Positions 59,504 through 64,000 of a stretch of DNA of 64,000 nucleotides are shown here, in pieces. The DNA is taken from assembly GCF_008831285.2 (NCBI RefSeq), contig NC_045139.1:4190704-4254703 (forward strand), written 5' to 3'. Numbering within the stretch: the stretch's first letter is position 1; the number at the start of each line of letters is the position of its first letter. This DNA comes from Nymphaea colorata (Eukaryota > Streptophyta > Magnoliopsida > Nymphaeales > Nymphaeaceae). The position numbers and the translations under genes were made by a program. Below the pieces are notes generated by a model. That model was not told where the DNA came from and did no database searches. It saw nothing but the letters and a program-made list of their open reading frames with translations.

Positions 59504-59740
59504 TTGGACATGTTCAATATATTCAACAAAACATATCGATTTTGTTTTTTCAATATATATAGACACATACGCATACTCTTTATGCTGATGCTTAGAAGAA
59601 TCTGGTTGGTTCTTCTCCTCATAACTCCCGTCTATGCTGAACTGGAAATAGGAATTGCAACTGCCGGTGCAGCTGGACTGAACACCTGTGATAGTGCTTC
59701 TGGTGCTTCGAATTTTTTTTTTGTAGTCACTTTTTCCTAG
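59504..59740 (+). CDS. Unidentified ORF in block E2
   Basis: Partner of 45380-45712 with the shared hydrophobic segment RRIWLVLLLITPVYAELE. It is shortened by a frameshift in a T-run. Not recognised; probably non-functional. Confidence 0.18.
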   Translation: MDMFNIFNKTYRFCFFNIYRHIRILFMLMLRRIWLVLLLITPVYAELEIGIATAGAAGLNTCDSASGASNFFFVVTFS

Positions 59741-60695
59741 TTGCCAGTCTGCTTCCGTTTTTCTAATTTATATTTGTTGCTTATATAGTTATTTTTTATC
59801 TCATCTTATTAGTTTTCTCATTTATTTTATGTTTCCTATTTTTTAGTATTTTTTTAATTTCTGAAACGTTTTCCATTTCTTCTCCTTCTCTTCCCAAAAG
59901 AACAAGCACGCCTCATTATACCTATGTAAAACCTGGCCATTTAAACCGGAAAACGATATTTATGGCTATGATTTTACTGTAAAAAATGGACATTAAACTG
60001 TAAAAAATGAACATTAAGTGCTTAAGCTAAATGTGGTTCTATTTGAGAAAAAACCATGCTAATTAGGTAGTCAGTCAGTCTTTGTGTTATATTTCCATCT
60101 TATTATGAGCCTGACCCTGTGTTCACTGCATCGACCTGCACTCACTGCATTGATAAATTAACTTACAAGAAATTAAATACTTTCAGTAATACAATTCCCA
60201 GAATTTACATACATTTTGATGCATTCGAGCGCTTATGCATCCTAATATCCCAATGTAATGGGAAACAAATCAACACAGTAAAAAAATCCAAAGAAACAGT
60301 AAGAGCAGGGTTGTTATGCTGCTCCGATATTGATTTAGTCTCACATTTCAGGTGCAGTTTGAAACGAAAAAGATATAAGTTGGATGTTGTCATGATACGC
60401 CTATATATTTTCAGCGTCACCAGATTTCACCCTCTTTCTGTCATTCATGTTAACTGAAATGTAAAAAGCCTGGAAATCTTGGATAGAGATACCACCATAA
60501 CAAAAAACCAAATCAAAGTTGGCAACATTTTTAACAGGAGATGCATTGCATCATTATTGAGAAAACAAGTACTAGTCCTCCAAGAGGAAAATAAAGCCAA
60601 AAACATGCACACAGCACACTAGATCATCTCTAGCAGCATTTTGGCTCACACAAGCATGTCCTTATTGCTTCATATTGTAGAAAAGATAGCAAGAT

Positions 60696-60983
60696 TTAAC
60701 AGTTGGAATACTTAAGGCCACAATCAGCAGCAATCTTATGCCCAGAAGAAGAGTACATGTATGATTTGTAGCTAGGATTACTTGCATAGGAGCAGAAGCA
60801 AGACAACTGAGACTTGAGTGCACCGCAGCATGACGAAGTCGGCTTTCCACCTTCGTATGCAGGCAAGCAGGAACTTAGTGATGAGAGGCTACAAGTCCCA
60901 GCTGAGCTAGGCTGGACACTGACAATAAGAAGAACCAAGAGTAAGGGGCATATGACAGAACAAGCCTTGAGCTTCAGCCCCAT
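60696..60983 (-). CDS. Type-2 nsLTP, gene 9 (block E2)
   Basis: Encodes 95 residues beginning MGLKLKACSVICPLLLVLLI, with a signal peptide ending about SSAG. Cysteines: C31-x7-C39-x12-C52C53-x8-C62-F-C64-x23-C88-x6-C95. Mature words include SLSSLSSCLPAYEGGKP and YKSYMYSSSGHKIAADCG; it ends KYSNC where its relatives have KYP(S/H)C. It is the duplication partner of gene 6, yet its N-terminal mature part (SLSSLSSCL) is closer to genes 5 and 8, which may reflect gene conversion or slower change. It is predicted to be a secreted lipid-binding protein. The TATA box is at 61079-61085 and a CAATAAGG signal follows the stop. Confidence 0.9.
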   Translation of the reverse strand: MGLKLKACSVICPLLLVLLIVSVQPSSAGTCSLSSLSSCLPAYEGGKPTSSCCGALKSQLSCFCSYASNPSYKSYMYSSSGHKIAADCGLKYSNC

Positions 60984-61078
60984 CTTCAGAAACTAGCAGA
61001 TGATGCAAGGAAACATAAGAAGGAAAACAAGTTTCTTGTAGGAGCAGGGAGTGAGTCTGGTAGTCGCTTCTCATTACA

Positions 61079-61085
61079 ATTTATA
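61079..61085 (-). promoter_or_regulatory. TATA box of nsLTP2 gene 9
   Basis: TATAAAT on - in CTATAAATTGTAATG, about 96 bp upstream of the start, as in gene 6. Confidence 0.65.
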
Positions 61086-61164
61086 GACTCCATTTGTAGC
61101 CGCAATCTTAGCATGTGTTATGAGGAAATAAGGCATACCCATAATGGCTCTCACACAGACAATC

Positions 61165-61760
61165 ATGGTTCAGATCTCATGGTACTGCCTATTGGTGCTA
61201 AGTGGGTTAAAGTTTGGGTTTCTTTTTGAATGGTAAAAAAATAATTCATGGTAAGTATGAAAAGAGAGGGTGGTGAATTAGATTTAACACGTGCAGTATC
61301 TTGCATAATCTCTTGTTGGAAAGTGTCATTTAGGCTACATGGATAAGGACAGAACTGAACAGCATTTCTTGGATGTACCTCATCATACTTTTCTGTCCGT
61401 GTCCATTATATGGCCTCACTAATAGTTTCTATGATGTGCCCATAGTTCAAACAATGTAAAACCGATCTGAGCTGTTGGAATCGGCCCTGCCGACATTAAA
61501 TTAAATCTAATCAATTTGATGCATTTCAATTTTCTAAACCTCTTTCTTAGTCTCTTCTACAATGAATATAGTCTCACACAGACTTCATCAACATTGGTTC
61601 AAACAAATTTATAATCATTCGGTGGAAAGTTTTCTTGCAGACTGGAAATTGATCCTGCCAGGAGAACAGAAGAAACAGGTTCAACTCCATATCTGGTTAG
61701 CCTGTAAGTTTATGATCTAGACTGGTTCTGTAGCATGTGAAATTTATCATTTTCTAGTAA
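61165..61760. repeat. Diverged D-type block D4
   Basis: Words in the same order as in D1-D3: cagatctcatgg, gtgctaagtggg, tcttgttggaaagtgtca, atggcctcacta, gttcaaacaatgtaaaa. They carry many more substitutions and indels. It sits upstream of gene 9 as D1 and D3 sit upstream of genes 5 and 8, so D is an ancestral nsLTP2 upstream flank. Confidence 0.6.
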
Positions 61761-63530
61761 GAAAGAAATTAAGGAAGACAGAAAGTGATAGGGCATAGGC
61801 ATACATATGCATGCTTGCAAATGTGTGTGTACACTCATACATGACTAATTACTCAATTAGGTCTAATAATTGGGAGGTATCATTATGAAGTTGCCAGTTG
61901 GGTTGTCGAAGTTTCTAGCCGGACATTAGAATGACTGAAGCTGCAGACTGGTTTTATAATGATGCTCCAACTGTGTCACAAGGAATTTTAGGATGGAATG
62001 ACAAGAGCATTGAAACCTTATTTTGAGCACTGAACTAACTAGTTTGTCCACCAACCCACCATGGCTTATCCCAAACTTTTGTTCCTCAAATACAAGAAAT
62101 AGTTCTAGTCATGGACGCACATTGCCGATTACTTTTGAAAGATCTGCAGAATTTTTTTACCAGATTTCAAGTGTTTGATACAGCCAGAAGTGCAGGTACT
62201 GCTTTGTCCTGACAAGATTGTTTTGTCTGTGGTATTTTCACATTATGAATGTGATATGCATTCTTTGGGTACTTCTTCTCATAAACAAATTTATAATTTA
62301 ATTGCCCATCTAAGAATCTACTGAAAAATGAAAAAAGAAAATATTTACACCAGATTTTTGCCTTGCCAAGAAAGCCCTCCTGCTAAGGGGTTGCTTTACA
62401 TGCATCTTGTTATAGATCCCTCGAACCTCAACTTGGCAAGACATTCTCTAAGTATTGAATTCAATTCAAATGTGTTACATCAACCAACCTGCATAATGTA
62501 TTTTTATTATGAAATGCCTACTGTTCGTAAATGAGGTGAGTGGAAATCCAAACTGAAGAGCAAATCTAATATTTTTTTTGGTATACCTCTTTGATTTTGA
62601 ATGGGTATTTGTTTACCGCCCCTTTCACTTTCCCATATTGGTGACTGCAAATGTCCTTTCATTTTAGGTGTTAGTATACTTTCATTACATTTACAACTTT
62701 GTAGTACCAAGTGCCTGGTCTAAATTATTGGGCAACATATAGGCAGTGACCTGATCTCAATTCCTTCAATTATAGAAGCTACAGTTTGCTCTGGCTTTTG
62801 CAATAATTGACCCAACACCCTTGGGTCTAACCATGAGTTTATACCCTTTTTTCTAAAAAGACATGCGTTGACTCCAAAGCTAATAGGTTTTCAGTCTTTG
62901 ACAGAACTCGAGTGCCATTCAAATAGGACACTGACTGCCCCAGAAAATCAACAATTGTTTTTGATTTCTTTCTATGAAAACAGTGATGAAATTCAACAGT
63001 GTTTTCTATTTGTCTTTTAGAACCCCTCTAGAGACAGTTGATGTATTCTTCCTCACTAATTATGAATGGAAAACTTTGTTCATGAAATAAGAACAGAAAA
63101 GGACAAGGACTCCCACCAATTGATGATCAATTATTAAGAAACACCAATTATAGACGAGGATGAAAATGAAGCTAATAGTACAAAAAATTTCTTAGCTAAT
63201 TTGATCATGCTATTGACCTAGATTGTTGGATCCACATTTTGCATCTATCTTTGTGAGCTTTCATACTGAAAAAGTCAAGTAAATGATTAATATTTTTACA
63301 GTTGCCTAGAAGATTTCTATTCAACTAACCAACTTCGGTTAGACTTAATATTTTAAATGAAGAAAACCAATAATTAAACATATAACGTGTGTCCATGTGC
63401 CTAACTTTAGCTTACTTTTTATTGTAGAAAAATGCTATAATCGTTAATGTCATCAACTTTGTTCTAGCGAGATTAAGTTAATGACAGTATAGGCAACTCA
63501 AGAGCAAATTTGATTGCTTAGGTAACTCAT
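61760..63530. other. Gene-free interval
   Basis: AT-rich with no supported ORF. Frames at 62328-62534 and 62507-62710 lie on opposite strands and lack family features. Confidence 0.5.
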
Positions 63531-63533
63531 TTG

Positions 63534-63985
63534 GAGGGATGACAATAAATCAGACTTTGATATAGACTAAACAGTTTTAAAAAAAATGGATATGAAAAAA
63601 AAAACTTTAACATTTGATTAAAAGATCAGATGGAATTCAGATTTTGGAAACGACATCTGATCAGATTTGGTTTAAATAAATATCTGATTAGATTTGAATT
63701 CAGATTAAGATTGGATCTAATTTTAAATAAATATCTTATATCCAATGTCGTACATTTTGAAAATCGGTTCTTGACATATCATAAGGTTGTTCAAATTCAT
63801 CTTAGAAGTCGGATGCAGATTCAGATACAAATTTATATATTAGATTTAGACCGGATTTGGATTGTAAATTCAGTTTTTGATTTATGTATGGTATTAAATT
63901 TTTTCATTTGCATTTAAATGAAAAAAAGGCATATATGGTTAAGAGTAAATAAATCCTTTTCAAATCAGATCAATTGAGGCATCCC
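63534..63985. repeat. Degraded H1-type hAT MITE
   Basis: Left gagggatgacaat and right attgaggcatccc mimic the H1 ends, and the body is rich in GATTTGGATTC-like words. No target duplication could be read. Confidence 0.5.
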
Positions 63986-64000
63986 AGTTTATCTGTGAAG

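Larger units (their letters stand above)
59230..61145. repeat. Segmental duplication block E2
   Basis: Collinear with E1. It has an extra stretch of about 70 bp (59400-59480) relative to E1. It ends in the upstream region of gene 9, beyond which sequence continues into a diverged D-like block where E1 instead joins block B. Confidence 0.75.

Overview
The window is plant nuclear DNA, most likely from a flowering plant. It is AT-rich and full of (TA)n and (CT/GA)n microsatellites. It also holds short inverted-repeat transposons with hAT-type 8-bp target duplications and decayed Ty1/copia retrotransposon pieces. The recognisable genes are short, single-exon and plant-specific. I cannot name the species. 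I saw no bacterial operon, rRNA, tRNA or CRISPR signature.

The coding content is a cluster of nine loci for small secreted proteins of the type-2 non-specific lipid transfer protein (nsLTP2) family. Seven look intact: 6529-6816, 17902-18192 and 24254-24541 on the + strand, and 34069-34368, 46520-46807, 55734-56021 and 60696-60983 on the - strand. Two are broken: 10018-10646 on + carries a transposon-like insertion, and 52544-52758 on - is 5'-truncated with a stop and a frameshift. Each intact protein is 95-99 residues, with a roughly 30-residue signal peptide followed by the eight-cysteine pattern C-x7-C-x12/13-CC-x8-C-x-C-x23-C-x6-C. Most share a CTATAAATT-type TATA box about 75-115 bp upstream of the ATG, and several share an AATAAG/AATAAA signal after the stop. 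The left edge (76-141, perhaps also 535-831) holds the end of a bHLH transcription-factor gene of the PIF/SPATULA type.

Layout: 1-831, bHLH 3' exons. 5880-11050, a tandem pair of nsLTP2 genes with duplicated flanks, the second copy disrupted. 11.1-17.8 kb, repeats only. 17.9-18.2 and 24.25-24.54 kb, two dispersed + strand nsLTP2 genes. 28.2-61.8 kb, a mosaic of segmental duplications, which I label A (28.16-34.70), D1 (34.70-37.22), D2 (42.37-45.19), E1 (45.19-46.96), B (46.96-52.76), C (52.76-56.36), D3 (56.37-59.23), E2 (59.23-61.15) and D4 (61.16-61.76). Blocks A, B and C each hold a copia relic, a conserved unidentified ORF, paired foldback elements and one - strand nsLTP2 locus. Blocks E1 and E2 each hold another nsLTP2 gene, and the D blocks are the shared upstream region. 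The 37.2-42.4 kb stretch lacks duplicated genes but contains a 128/119-bp foldback hairpin set between two (TA)n tracts and a second MITE with 46-bp inverted arms.

The genes probably act as a family of apoplastic lipid-binding proteins that grew by local and segmental duplication, with transposons recording the order of events. I found no clearly new multi-gene system. The most unusual structures are the TA-flanked foldback, the nested hAT-type elements and the duplication junction lying inside an nsLTP2 gene.
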